A stretch of 64,000 nt of DNA from Amphiura filiformis (taxonomy: Eukaryota > Echinodermata > Ophiuroidea > Amphilepidida > Amphiuridae), in NCBI RefSeq assembly GCF_039555335.1, contig NC_092637.1:40140526-40204525 (forward strand). Reading direction: 5' to 3'. The translations under genes were made by a program, and so were the position numbers. The notes below the pieces were generated by a model that did not search any database, had not been told where the DNA came from, and saw nothing but the letters and a program-made list of their open reading frames with translations. Shown one piece after another: positions 45,701 through 50,879 of the stretch. The first letter of the stretch is position 1; the number at the start of each line of letters is the position of its first letter.

Positions 45701-45815
45701 GAAGCTTCTTGGTCACCACCACTCTTAAACCCTCTGATAAACGCACCGTCATCACCATTGATATTTATTCGTGGATTGGGGCTGAAGCAGGTGACGTCCA
45801 AAACACCACTTGTCT
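17141..45815 (-). CDS. Single-pass Ig/EGF/FN3 receptor (RPTP/Tie-like ectodomain), probably decaying
   Basis: Exons in transcript order: 45815-45513 and 41033-40773 (Ig-like); 39513-39382, 37666-37514, 37326-37192 (EGF-like); 33176-32868, 32169-31879, 31493-31179, 29724-29099 (with transposon), 27977-27663, 25805-25519, 23864-23758 plus 23144-22919 (FN3); 22228-22129 plus 21646-21403 (membrane-proximal domain); 20670-20601 (stalk); 19099-19009 (TM); 17992-17824 and 17261-17141 (tail). Nearly all junctions are phase 1, so exons are shuffle-able and skippable. Ig then three EGFs then FN3s recalls Tie kinases; the membrane-proximal [14 protein letters not shown] motif recalls RPTPs. No signal-peptide exon and no kinase or phosphatase exon was found. 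A 1-nt loss in exon 25805-25519, a transposon at the end of exon 29724, and a 4-nt excess plus a split in the tail suggest a pseudogene or a rapidly changing family member. Confidence 0.75.
17264..17822. repeat. Duplicated segment copy 2, splitting the tail exon
   Basis: Colinear with 13321-14788 less that copy's two insertions. It is bounded on both sides by the same ~38 bp coding stretch (CTTGAATTGCTGATATCCTG onward, at 17223 and 17824), so a ~600 bp tandem duplication or insertion appears to have split a once-continuous tail exon. It carries the empty sites for the LINE and for the CGTCGCTG element. Confidence 0.8.
17824..17992 (-). CDS. Receptor juxtamembrane/tail exon
   Basis: Acceptor TTTTCTTTTATAG; the first base completes an AGA codon after the TM exon, giving [20 protein letters not shown] then SGQIQLSS. 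The frame then shifts: [20 protein letters not shown] continues in another frame. Compared with [12 protein letters not shown] in the terminal piece, four bases (TCTG, tandem TCTGTCTG) appear duplicated. Either the gene is broken here or the assembly has an error; a weak donor GTCTGA at the same spot is a third option. Confidence 0.65.
18381..18910 (+). mobile_element. Helitron copy B (530 bp)
   Basis: Starts TCTTACTATAAATAGGGGAA after A and ends with hairpin CCCGCGCGAAGCGCGGG then TATCCCGCTAG before T. Shares the 5' GGCTCCGTCAGTTTCGATCC block and the 3' GAACGCTCCCATTTACTCAT block with copies A and C; the middle differs in length. It sits in the intron between the TM and tail exons. Confidence 0.9.
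19009..19099 (-). CDS. Receptor transmembrane exon
   Basis: Acceptor TATTTCTCAG, donor ATGAG|GTTTGT. Encodes [18 protein letters not shown] then [13 protein letters not shown]: about 25 hydrophobic residues closed by Lys/Arg, a classic stop-transfer helix. Its 91 bp has phases 1 and 2, matching the stalk exon before and the tail exon after. Confidence 0.88.
19860..20299. mobile_element. Partial CACGGTTGTTTGA-family element
   Basis: The right end ACATGTCATCAAACAACCGT is duplicated in tandem (20252-20299), and the interior (AAGATAAATAGCGGCATCT, GAGGGCGCTATTTATA) resembles the better-defined copies at 23995-24460 and 26846-27287. The left end was not resolved. Confidence 0.5.
20334..20420. repeat. 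(TTA)n microsatellite
   Basis: A long uninterrupted TTA tract followed by interrupted units; it produces a meaningless poly-Tyr frame. Confidence 0.95.
20601..20670 (-). CDS. Receptor extracellular stalk exon
   Basis: Found by phase: the membrane-proximal exon ends in phase 0 while the TM exon needs phase 1. Polypyrimidine acceptor TTTCTTTCTTGTTTACAAAG and donor AAAG|GTATGC enclose [20 protein letters not shown] and LSKG: 23 codons plus one base, exactly the phase required. Confidence 0.7.
21403..21646 (-). CDS. Receptor membrane-proximal domain, second exon
   Basis: Acceptor CCTTATTTCACAG, donor GACTCG|GTGAGC. Encodes [32 protein letters not shown] and [20 protein letters not shown] then YQLYTAFAS. 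The AAEL ... F.IGDN.TY..Y.NPPL...Y...A pattern is that of the juxtamembrane ectodomain of receptor tyrosine phosphatases, including a basic KRKRQ run where such receptors are often cleaved. Confidence 0.88.
21660..21815. repeat. (ATA)n microsatellite
   Basis: Imperfect ATA/ACA/AGT triplet tract about 150 bp long, starting 14 bp upstream (transcript sense) of the membrane-proximal exon's acceptor. Confidence 0.95.
22129..22228 (-). CDS. Receptor membrane-proximal domain, first exon
   Basis: Acceptor AATTGAATACAG, donor GTGAG|GTAAGTG (consensus). Encodes [20 protein letters not shown] and [12 protein letters not shown]; 100 bp, phases 1 and 2, fitting its neighbours. Confidence 0.8.
22256..22831 (+). 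mobile_element. Mariner-like element remnant with long TIRs
   Basis: CGAGGGTATCAAAAAGTTTT at the left mirrors AACTTTTTGATACCCCCTCG at the right; the arms extend about 130-150 bp. Between them, after ATGGAGGCATGT, the plus strand reads [18 protein letters not shown], resembling the first helix-turn-helix of mariner transposases, then degenerates. So it is a deletion derivative. Its left edge lies 28 bp from the exon at 22228, inside that exon's acceptor region. Confidence 0.75.
22919..23144 (-). CDS. Receptor FN3 module 7, second half
   Basis: Acceptor TATGTTGCTAG, donor GAAG|GTATCG. Encodes [35 protein letters not shown] and [13 protein letters not shown]3 strands E to G with the L.P.T.Y tyrosine corner. 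Phases 0 and 1. Confidence 0.88.
23168..23583. mobile_element. ATATGTGACC-family MITE (copy 1)
   Basis: ATATGTGACCCGTTACAGCA at the left mirrors GCTGTAACGGGTCACATAT at the right, with subterminal AAAGGTACCTTA mirrored too. The interior (GTTCAAGTGGCGTGAG, ACAATGAGAGGACATTCCTG, ATTTGAAATGACCGCCA) is shared with copies at 34324-34901 and 59932-60488. Confidence 0.85.
23758..23864 (-). CDS. Receptor FN3 module 7, first half
   Basis: Acceptor TTCAG, donor ACA|GTAAGA. Encodes [20 protein letters not shown] and [16 protein letters not shown], with the FN3 W..P..PNG pattern. It joins 23144-22919 in phase 0. Confidence 0.88.
23995..24460. mobile_element. CACGGTTGTTTGA-family element (copy 2)
   Basis: Left end ACGGTTGTTGGATGGCATG and right end CACATCAAACAACCGTG are inverted. 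The interior shares ATAAATAGCGCC-type blocks with 26846-27287. It sits in the intron before FN3 module 7. Confidence 0.7.
24808..25484. mobile_element. ACACTCATAGAAAT foldback element
   Basis: TACACTCATAGAAATGACTT at the left mirrors CAATTTCTATGAGTGTA at the right. Several internal blocks built on AAGTTGATGTAAGTCGTTGC and GTTGGCATTACT are repeated in both orientations. About 677 bp, no coding potential; it ends 35 bp from the next receptor exon. Confidence 0.8.
25519..25805 (-). CDS. Receptor FN3 module 6, with 1-nt loss
   Basis: Acceptor GCATTTTACAG, donor GCCG|GTAATA. Encodes [38 protein letters not shown] and [12 protein letters not shown]; the natural continuation [20 protein letters not shown] lies in another frame. 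The exon is 287 bp where its phases demand 288, so one base is missing near 25603-25613. Sequencing error or genuine loss cannot be told apart here. Confidence 0.8.
25861..26313. mobile_element. TTAA-flanked long-TIR foldback (453 bp)
   Basis: GGGATGGGGTATGAACG... mirrors ...CGCTCATTCCAGATCCC, and an inner ~65 bp pair (GATCAATTGAAAATTTTGAT with CTTTCGTATTGAAGA) forms a strong hairpin. TTAA flanks both ends (25857-25860, 26314-26317), the duplication used by piggyBac- and Kolobok-type elements. A right-hand partial copy is at about 29905-30235. Confidence 0.82.
26481..26680 (-). mobile_element. RTE-like LINE 3' fragment
   Basis: The minus strand reads [20 protein letters not shown], then [19 protein letters not shown]-stop, followed by a (TGA)n tail. 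GRPR ... LAQDR..WR is the typical end of RTE/craniate-type LINE ORFs. The duplicated partner near 30395 lacks it, so it arrived after the FN3 duplication. Confidence 0.8.
26846..27287. mobile_element. CACGGTTGTTTGA element, TSD ATGT (442 bp)
   Basis: Left CACGGTTGTTTGAGGG and right ACATCAAACAGGCGTG are inverted. ATGT flanks both sides (26842-26845, 27288-27291), and the duplicated partner has one ATGT at 30823-30826 with nothing inserted. CAC termini with a 4-bp duplication would fit a Chapaev-type element (inference). Confidence 0.88.
27663..27977 (-). CDS. Receptor FN3 module 5 (duplicate of module 3)
   Basis: Acceptor TTCTCATCTCAG, donor TTCAC|GTAAGCC. Encodes [40 protein letters not shown] and [20 protein letters not shown], a complete FN3 with W, Y and the tyrosine corner. 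315 bp, phases 1-1. Over 90% identical by eye to 31493-31179. Confidence 0.92.
28030..28280. mobile_element. TA-flanked CAGGGTGTATTG element (251 bp)
   Basis: CAGGGTGT at the left and ACACCCTG at the right are inverted; TA on both sides (28028-28029, 28281-28282). The partner intron reads CTAGACTATTAAATAC at about 31524, an exact empty site. Tc1/mariner-type MITE. Confidence 0.88.
28355..28655. mobile_element. Foldback ATCAAGCACGAATCACGTGG (301 bp)
   Basis: ATCAAGCACGAATCACGTGG at the left mirrors CCACGTGATTCGTGCTTGAT at the right, and the mirror extends through TTTTATTTAAAAC and inner CGCG-rich blocks. Absent from the duplicated partner intron, so it post-dates the duplication. Confidence 0.85.
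29099..29724 (-). CDS. Receptor FN3 module 4, exon interrupted by a MITE
   Basis: Acceptor ATAATTTTGTACAGAC-region ending CAG at 29725. Encodes [40 protein letters not shown] and [20 protein letters not shown], then QKTDSI. Where its twin (32169-31879) runs on to donor ATCG|GTAAAA, this copy has a 331 bp transposon; the old donor (ATAG|GTAAAA at 29099) is still there on the far side. Read through, the frame leaves FN3 sequence and stops inside the insertion. As a phase 1-1 exon it could be skipped without loss of frame (inference). Confidence 0.88.
29113..29443. mobile_element. MITE GATGAGGTGACATG within FN3 exon (331 bp)
   Basis: GATGAGGTGACATGTGTTTA mirrors the right end TGTAAACATGTGACATCATA-GGTCACCTCATC. 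It is flanked by TATA (29109-29112, 29444-29447), equally readable as a TA duplication with TIRs starting TAGATGAGG. The twin exon shows the uninterrupted site CTTATAGAATCC at about 31887. Confidence 0.9.
30450..30705. mobile_element. Foldback AAGACCTGAGCGC, TSD CAGTTG (256 bp)
   Basis: AAGACCTGAGCGCAAGAAGA mirrors TCTTCTTGCGCTCAGGTCTT; arms about 60 bp, nearly perfect, including CTTGGCCCCTCAACATGTAT. The 6-bp duplication CAGTTG (30444-30449, 30706-30711) is proved by the empty partner site at 26725-26730. A 6-bp duplication is uncommon among small TIR elements. Confidence 0.92.
31179..31493 (-). CDS. Receptor FN3 module 3
   Basis: Acceptor TTCTCATCTCAG, donor TTCAC|GTAAGCC, 315 bp, phases 1-1. 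Encodes [54 protein letters not shown] and [20 protein letters not shown]. Intact FN3 and parent or sister of module 5. Confidence 0.93.
31879..32169 (-). CDS. Receptor FN3 module 2
   Basis: Acceptor CAAAATTATCAG, donor ATCG|GTAAAA, 291 bp, phases 1-1. Encodes [60 protein letters not shown] and [14 protein letters not shown]. Intact twin of the interrupted module 4. Confidence 0.93.
32868..33176 (-). CDS. Receptor FN3 module 1
   Basis: Acceptor CTTGTTAAAG, donor ACAG|GTGAGAG (consensus), 309 bp, phases 1-1. Encodes [52 protein letters not shown] and [19 protein letters not shown]. The NRDQC.E segment recurs in modules 3 and 5, so these share recent ancestry. Confidence 0.92.
33605..33815. 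repeat. Degenerate GAGTC-rich repeat, left half
   Basis: Dense degenerate GAGTCGAGTC pentamers. The same composition resumes at about 35160-35330, so one low-complexity array seems to have been split by ~1.3 kb containing two foldbacks. Confidence 0.7.
33832..34198. mobile_element. Foldback AACTGGGCTCAAAAAGAAAC
   Basis: Arms of about 160 bp: ACTGGGCTCAAAAAGAAACT through AAACAGTTGTCCAATTGACA mirrors TGTCAATTGGACAACTGTTT through AGTTTCTTTTTGAGGCCAGT. Only a ~40 bp loop separates them. Non-autonomous DNA element; flanking duplication unclear. Confidence 0.85.
34324..34901. mobile_element. ATATGTGA-family MITE (copy 2)
   Basis: CATATGTGATTGGACACTAC and the right-hand GTAGAGTCCGCTCACATATT are inverted, with AATCAGCCGTAAACTCGGC mirrored by GCCGAGTTTACGGCTCATT. 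Shares interior blocks (ACCCACCACTTGAACAGG, TTCAGAAATGTCCTCTCATT) with 23168-23583 and 59932-60488. Confidence 0.8.
35160..35400. repeat. GAGTC repeat, right half, then (GAT)n/(AAT)n
   Basis: GAGTC-rich degenerate array to about 35330, followed by GATGATGAT/AATGATAAT tracts. A short frame after it (to 35562) has no recognisable domain. Confidence 0.65.
35560..36500. other. Intron or intergenic, nothing recognised
   Basis: AT-rich; no exon-like frames with splice borders and no repeat ends were found. Confidence 0.45.
36509..37130 (-). mobile_element. 5'-truncated LINE 3' end
   Basis: The minus strand reads [13 protein letters not shown], then (other frame) [20 protein letters not shown] and [20 protein letters not shown], the usual finish of a LINE reverse-transcriptase ORF. 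The 3' end closes with (GAACTT)n, seen here as AAGTTCAAGTTCAAGTT at 36513-36532. It lies in the intron after the third EGF exon. Confidence 0.82.
37192..37326 (-). CDS. Receptor EGF-like module 3
   Basis: Acceptor GTTTGTATAG, donor CAAG|GTAATT, 135 bp, phases 1-1. Encodes [33 protein letters not shown] and [12 protein letters not shown]: eight cysteines in the MEGF/Tie-type laminin-like EGF spacing. Confidence 0.9.
37514..37666 (-). CDS. Receptor EGF-like module 2 (atypical)
   Basis: Acceptor GTATCGCATAG, donor GAAG|GTACAA, 153 bp, phases 1-1. Encodes [40 protein letters not shown] and [12 protein letters not shown]. The same position in Tie receptors holds a similarly degenerate EGF. The first ~50 bp of this exon and its acceptor are repeated three more times upstream (37722-38010). 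Confidence 0.82.
37615..38010. repeat. 107-bp tandem repeat of an exon-intron border
   Basis: GTCCCTGAGCAACGC starts at 37615, 37722, 37829 and 37936, a 107-bp period. Each unit holds the 5' part of EGF exon 2, its acceptor and 50 bp of intron. The extra units retain CTATGCGA (acceptor strand TCGCATAG) but their coding frames end quickly, so they are decoys rather than exons. Confidence 0.92.
38036..38356. mobile_element. hAT-like foldback CCCGGGGGGTCACTCCC (copy 1)
   Basis: CCCGGGGGGTCACTCCCATT is exactly mirrored by AATGGGAGTGACCCCCCGGG, and ACACCATCCGCGATAA by TTATCGCGGATGGTGT. An 8-bp duplication CAATTAAC flanks it (38028-38035, 38357-38364), as for hAT-type elements. The interior has repeated GTTTAGGGTG motifs. 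Confidence 0.92.
38425..38560. repeat. Partial GTGCAATAATTAT-family end
   Basis: GGGGCTGTGCAATAATTATG and GCCAAAAAGGAGGGGGAGCA resemble the left part of the element at 58171-58892; no right end was found. Confidence 0.5.
38981..39339. mobile_element. hAT-like foldback CCCGGGGGTCACTCCC (copy 2)
   Basis: Same family as 38036-38356. 8-bp duplication ATTCTAAG on both sides (38973-38980, 39340-39347). The two copies lie in the same intron, between EGF exons 1 and 2, in the same orientation. Confidence 0.9.
39382..39513 (-). CDS. Receptor EGF-like module 1
   Basis: Acceptor TATTCTTTAG, donor AATAG|GTAAAA, 132 bp, phases 1-1. Encodes [40 protein letters not shown] and FCQIG, a well-formed laminin-type EGF as in Tie and MEGF receptors. 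Confidence 0.92.
   Translation of the reverse strand, partial: HVKLIDGVLVVNLHVHAATMEEYVMNDLVNVSAHRDSVAYFVK
39558..39804. mobile_element. ATATGTGACCG near-perfect palindrome (247 bp)
   Basis: Arms of about 110 bp: ATATGTGACCGTACAGCACG through AGTTACAGTGTAAAATGGGC are mirrored almost without mismatch, separated by a short loop (AGGTGTATCTCATT). Related by its ends and its GAGCCGTAAATG block to the ATATGTGA family. Confidence 0.9.
39810..40770. other. Receptor intron, nothing recognised
   Basis: No exon, element ends or repeats identified. Confidence 0.45.
40773..41033 (-). CDS. Receptor Ig-like module 2
   Basis: Acceptor CTCTCGCATAG, donor TAGAG|GTATGC, 261 bp, phases 1-1. Encodes [34 protein letters not shown] and [20 protein letters not shown]. 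The W and the DAGFYEC motif mark an Ig fold; the first Cys is replaced (VTFTM), as in some Tie-family Ig domains. Confidence 0.85.
41040..42085. other. Receptor intron, nothing recognised
   Basis: No coding or repeat structure identified. Confidence 0.45.
42088..42650. mobile_element. GAGCGTGTTTATAGTG-family element (563 bp)
   Basis: GAGCGTGTTTATAGTGG at the left and CCACTATAAAC-type CACTATAAACAGGCTC at the right are inverted; ATT flanks both sides (possible 3-bp duplication). CTGTTTATAGTGGC recurs internally at 42190, 42470 and 42570, so subterminal motifs are scattered through it. Confidence 0.8.
42772..43300. repeat. Dispersed repeat (see 3050) ending in a hairpin
   Basis: 42772-43162 matches 3050-3422. 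Its last part and the following 140 bp form a hairpin: GAGAATAAACGACAGGAATT ... GGCAGGTCCAATATTTT is mirrored by AAAATATTGGACCTGCCTGT ... TCCTATCGTTTATTCTC (43102-43295). Confidence 0.8.
43665..44962. mobile_element. Long-TIR element with repeated GGTAATATGGGAC motif
   Basis: Ends mirror over about 75 bp: GTAGGATGCGTAGTTCAGGA and GACGTCAAATAGATCAAAGG versus CCTTTGATCTATTTGACGTC and CCTGAACTATGCATCCTAC. Inside, GTCCCATATTACCTGCA occurs six times in both orientations (near 43893, 44083, 44098, 44276, 44664, 44681). No coding potential found. Confidence 0.78.
45000..45500. other. Receptor intron, nothing recognised
   Basis: No features identified between the long-TIR element and the Ig-like exon. 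Confidence 0.45.
45513..45815 (-). CDS. Receptor N-terminal Ig-like module 1
   Basis: Acceptor ATTCATGTTTTAG, donor AAACA|GTAGGT, 303 bp, phases 1-1. Encodes [40 protein letters not shown] and [20 protein letters not shown]. Two Cys (VTCFS, AFYCQ) at Ig spacing, resembling the N-terminal Ig of Tie-like receptors. A signal-peptide exon should lie further upstream; none was recognised. Confidence 0.8.
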
Positions 45816-46039
45816 CTAAAACATGAATGAATAAGGTGAATTTGTATTTAATTATGAAATAAAACAAGAAAACTGGAATGTTAAACTAGCCTCCGATTTG
45901 GGTATTCGATTCCTTATGGCTGATATGGCTACAGAGTACTTGAAGGACAACACCCATACTCAGATGCACTTATTTATACAAAGCTATACAACACTTGGTT
46001 TAATACATTGAATTGAACCTCATAGGCCTATGCCAACGT

Positions 46040-46330
46040 TCTTTCAAGTACTCTGACATAACATCTAGGAATAATCTACCAGATTATTTTAACACATTGA
46101 ATAGTATTAATACCTTCAAAACATTTCTTATATTAAAGAAGCATATCGTCCCGAGTTCAAATCTTGTCAGAAGATTGACTTCAATCGGATTTAATTGCAA
46201 CATCTACATTATTCAGACGTCTGCGATCCCCAAGATTCACTTTACAATATTGACTAAACATGCTAAATGGACCATGAGTGTACTTCGTCCTTCGGAGGTT
46301 ATGTCAAGCCTTCGGTCAAATGTATAAAGA
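46040..46330 (+). mobile_element. Possible LINE 3' fragment
   Basis: The frame reading SRNNLPDYFNTLNSINTFKT resembles the WNxLP ... SxxxFK end of LINE ORFs, but the Trp is lost and neither tail nor boundary is clear. Confidence 0.35.
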
Positions 46331-46707
46331 GTCATACCTATTATAATACATGTATATCGCAGTCAGTTTCAAAAAGAGTAAGATTAAAAAAAGAACAAGA
46401 AATGCAATACACTAATTAGTGTGGAATGCTGTTTGCTGTGGATATATTTTACTGCATTTTATAAGTAACGATTTTGAAATCAAAAGTCAAAATTGTGATA
46501 TATTCAACTGCTTGAGAAATGAATTATATAAAGGAACCCGTGTAAGATCTAGGTGCTGTATCTATAATACAATGTACATTATCGACACACTATACCACCT
46601 TCTTTATCTGCGTCAATAATAGAATATGGATTTCAATCGAATTGAATACATCTCTCCATTTTGAGTTTGCACTCCACCACTGAGCGATCTAGCGATCGAT
46701 TTCTAGC

Positions 46708-46812
46708 CAATCAGATAGGACTCCTTTTCTTGCGTTCGGTGAAATACCAATCGGCCGTCGCTCACCAACGGAGTATTAAGTTTATATTTATAATACTGGG
46801 TGTCGACACTGT
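46708..46812 (+). repeat. Dispersed repeat, also at 694-797
   Basis: Second copy of the ~105 bp GGACTCCTTTTCTTGC repeat. Confidence 0.75.
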
Positions 46813-46976
46813 GTGTGGATATATTCAACTAGTTTGCCCCGCAGGGCTACAAAGAAGCACTGACCGCGAAATATGGATATCCATTAAGCTGAAACTATAA
46901 ATTAGCCCCCGATAGAGGGCAGGGCTTGAATAATGAGGGAAATTATGGGGTAAAAAGTATAAAAAAGGAGAGTTTG

Positions 46977-47048
46977 GTTTAGGGTTAGGGTTAGGATTAG
47001 GATTAGGGTTAGGGTTAGGGTTAGGGTTTAGTGTTAGGGTTAGGGTAT
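46977..47048 (+). repeat. Interstitial telomere-like (TTAGGG)n
   Basis: About eleven TTAGGG-type units, some degenerate (TTAGGA, TTTAGTG), followed directly by (TTA)n. The unit is the usual metazoan telomere repeat. Confidence 0.93.
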
Positions 47049-47626
47049 TATTATTATTATTATTATTATTTCTAGTCCTCCTATGTAGGACTATAACAGT
47101 GATAAGTCTGTCACATGTTATGCGCAGTTGAACTCTTGTTTTGGTCACTACTGAGTTTAGACTATGCCATAGTCGATTTTTGATAAATAAAAATATGTTA
47201 TTAATCATGATGAACGCATTCAGTTGAATTCGAAATTATACTGATATTTATTACATCAAAATACTATACTAGTATAAAATGGTTATGAAAAAGTTTATAT
47301 AATTATATGTGTGACAGTAAAAGTAGGCTTATATTATTGAATGCAACATATCATAATGGCATAGCTATAATGGCACTTCAATACTGAACAATTCTAATTT
47401 TAGAATCTGCCAGTTCGTTTATTATTCGCGAATGCCCGAATTAAAAATCTTGGGAAGCTAACAAACAGAGCTAGGGAGTACGGTGACTGAAAAGATCAGA
47501 TGTGAAAATCTATCAATTGTGCACAAATAATTGAATCAGAGTTTTAAGCTTAAATGTAATAGCCAGAGTATGCACAATTGGCAAGTGGACTACGGAGAAA
47601 TCTATACTGAGTTGAGCTTTAAAATG

Positions 47627-47673
47627 CAAATATAACGCAAAATATTCCACGTTGCATTTTGCGTTATATTTGT
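47627..47673. repeat. Hairpin CAAATATAACGCAAAATATT
   Basis: GCAAATATAACGCAAAAT mirrors ATTTTGCGTTATATTTG with a short loop. It sits just before an (ATT)n tract at 47690-47762. Confidence 0.8.
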
Positions 47674-47685
47674 AGAGAATGGAGT

Positions 47686-47747
<62 letters not shown>

Positions 47748-48229
47748 ATTATTATTATTATTACTAGCGGGACGCCCGCGCTTCGCGCGGGTCCCCGCTA
47801 GATGAGTAAATGGGAGCGTTCACTAAAACAGGAGCAATTACTGAACAGATGGAATCATTGAAAAGGTAAATTTTATTTATCTAAACCTGGCCTCCTTGGG
47901 CCTTCATTTCCTTTTTAGCTTCTTTCTTTCTTTTGAGTTTCTTCTACATGAGCCAATTTTGTTCCATTTTTTAAAATTTTTGCTGCATAGCTTGTGATTT
48001 CCCGTTTCCATGTTAGGCCTATATTATTTGTTTAATTCTGTTCTCAGTTAGCTTTTTAATTTATATTTCCTGATTAGTTTCTTTTTTTTTAGTTAGCTTT
48101 TTTTTTGTTACATTTCCTGATTAGTTTCTTTCTTTCCTTCTTTAGCCTATTTTATTCCCGTTTTCATTTTCTTTTGATAACCCACATACCCGTACCTTTT
48201 TTGTCCTCATTTTCTTTTATTATAGATTT

Positions 48230-49860
48230 ATAGTAGTCAGGTCAGGGAGAAAGTGGACAGCGAACTTGGCAGTTGAGGAGGCAGAGTCAAGGCTGAAGCA
48301 CAAGGAGATGGTTGGCGCTACCCAGCTAGGCCGTCAGGGGCTTGGTTGGACTACGCACAAATGGTGGTCGTCTTCTTCTGACAAGGAACGTCGCAAGCTG
48401 GTTTCGCAGGAGATCAGAGAGGCAGAAGAGGAGAAGAGACTGGCTACAGCAGTAGGTCAAGCTAAGCAAGGCGCTTGGACACGGTGGGAGAATGTTGAAC
48501 AACGCAACATGTCTTGGAGCGTGCTTTGGCAGATGGAACCTCTTCGCATCTCATTTCTGTGCAGGTCAACATATGATCTATTACCAACACCAGCCAACCT
48601 GAGCGTCTGGTATGAGGACAAGACGGATTGTTGCAATGCGTGTGGAAAGAAGGGAACTTTGCAGCATATTCTGAGTGCATGTACACCTGCTCTTGCGAGT
48701 GGTATGTACACCTGGAGGCACAATAACGTCCTCGGAGTGTTAGTGGAGGCAGTCAAGCTGCAAGTTGATCAAAATAATGTTTCACAAGCTCCAACCAATA
48801 CCAAGCGTTACATATCATTTGTGAAGGAGGGCTCTCAGTCCAGGTCATACAGTTCCAGTTTAAGATCGAGCATCCTTTCTTCAGCAGACGACTGGTGCAT
48901 TAGAGCTGATCTGGATGGCAAAGGAGGATTTCCAAGAGAGATATTGATCACCACACTGCGTCCAGATATTGTCATATGGTCAGAGGCTGGAAAAGAAGTG
49001 ATCATTGGAGAGCTGACTGTTCCATGGGAGGACAACATTGATGAAGCTCATGAGAGAAAATTGACCAAGTATTCAGAATTGAGAGCAGAATGCAAGGATA
49101 GAGGTTGGAAGGCTTCTTGCTACCCCTTCGAAGTCGGCTGCCGTGGTTTTGTTGCACACTCTTTGCAGAAGTGGCTGCGAGATTTAGGCTTCAACAGGAG
49201 AGAGCTAACGTCAGTTAGCAGGGCAGCGTCAGAGGCTGCAGAATCAGGATCGTCGTGGGTGTGGTCCAAGTACATTCAGAGGAGTAGATAATCTGGAAGT
49301 GAAGTACATCATCAGTATCCTCAGCCAGAGCAGGCAGGCCAGCTAACCATATCTTTTTCTTGTTCTCATTCCTTCATATCAACTCCAGTTAGCTAGGGTT
49401 AAGTGATTCCAGCTGCATGGTAGGGTTAGAGGCGCCTTATCCCGTCTGCTTACTACAGACTAGTTTGGTCATCTGGGGGTACATATACACAGATCCCCCT
49501 TTTGACGGTGATGGCGTATCCCCATATGGGCAAAGCGTCTTGCTTTGTCATGCTGACATAGTATGGGTGCTAACTGGTGCTTGATCTTCTATTTTGGTTA
49601 GCTGGCCTGTGCCGGTATCATTTTCTGAGAAGCAGATTGTTTATTTAGCAAAAGATGCTAGAAGCAGAGTTTTAGTTTTATTTAGTAGCTCACCAGCGGG
49701 AGGTGGTGTTTCTTTCACTGCCGGCCCCCCACCTCGAGGGAGTCTTGATTATAAGAGGGCCGAAACTACCCAAGACAAGTGGCAATCAACTGATGATCTC
49801 GCTGGTGAAAGCACAAGACATTTTCCATCTGGTCTTTGTGTATATTTAACCTAACTAGTA
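48230..49860 (+). mobile_element. RLE-type LINE C-terminal fragment inside Helitron C
   Basis: An open frame from about 48242 to 49291 (341+ codons) encodes KWTANLAVEEAESRLKHKEM, a CCHC finger C-x2-C-x7-H-x4-C (CNACGKKGTLQHILSAC), TWRHNNVLGVL, and an endonuclease-like block RPDIVIWSEAGKEVIIGELT then KLTKYSEL, EVGCRGFV. CCHC followed by a PD-(D/E)xK-type restriction-like endonuclease marks the carboxy end of R2/NeSL-type LINEs. The reverse transcriptase is absent (5' truncated); the remaining frame is open. It lies antisense to the Helitron. Confidence 0.75.
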
Positions 49861-50217
49861 CCGCTTCATGCTGTTTAGGCCTATACTTTTTAACAAACAC
49901 AACTTCTGTATTATCATGTCCACTGGTCTCTGGCTCGCAAGTCGTGTGGCTCTGCGCCGTTTACGCGCGCATTGATATTGGCGTAATGCGAATTACGCAC
50001 GCGGCGCCGACGTGCTGCCGGCCAGCTGCAGTGACGCGCGGCTGGTAACCGATTTTCATAACCAAAAACCCGTTTTTACCCATATTTTCGCAGCCAATAC
50101 TTGACCGTTTCCAACCAAATTTTCGCATAACCGTCTCGGTAAGTTCCTCGATCTCCCGTATGAATTTGGCGACATTTGGATCGAAACTGACGGAGCCTTT
50201 ATACACATACGTAGATA

Positions 50218-50879
50218 CAGGGTGTCCCAGAATGATTTGTACCGTGTTTGCAAAAATAACTAAAAATAGAAGACGGGCAGTGTATCTATTTTTGATACCT
50301 GTATTATAATGTTGGATATGTCTCCTACTTATTCTGGTAATTTCAGCACGCTACCTTTATTTGTTTTGGTGTGGCATGGAATAATGTAAAATCGATGAAA
50401 ACCCTGCTTTTCATTTTCAGCGCAAACGACTCGCATACCCTTGAAAATGGCACAACACACTTGATCAACTCATGGATCTTTTTATGTAGGCCTACATTTA
50501 ATGTCAATCAAACAACTTTCATTCTTTAACTGATTCGTAACGTCATAAATAATATATAGATGGATATCGGCTATTTGGTGGAAATATGAACGGGGCACAA
50601 CTAAAATACCTGCATAACTTTTTCCAAATCACTTTGTGCTGAACGGTTAGTAATTTTACAGAATTTCAAAATAGGTTGCATTGTCAAAACTTAGAAATCA
50701 CCATTTTTACGCAATCTTCTATAACTTCTACTAAAAACGTCCAATCTTTAAAATCTACAAAATCTGAGAAAGCTAAATATATGTAGAACTTAAAATGCAA
50801 AACAATATGACCAATAAACATGCCCTTCATACCTAAAAAATTCCATCTTTTCCGGTATAGATCATTCTGGGACACCCTG
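50218..50879. mobile_element. TA-flanked CAGGGTGTCCCAGAATGAT element (662 bp)
   Basis: CAGGGTGTCCCAGAATGAT is mirrored exactly by ATCATTCTGGGACACCCTG; TA on both sides. It is nested in Helitron C just inside its 5' end. Tc1/mariner-like, no transposase seen. Related in tip sequence to the element at 28030. Confidence 0.88.

Noticed and set aside
46825-47208. Asn-Pro repeat protein
   Set aside because: Translation of the telomere-like TTAGGG tract and the adjoining (TTA)n.
48457-48756. Minus-strand open frames opposite the LINE fragment
   Set aside because: Antisense shadows of the endonuclease-bearing frame.
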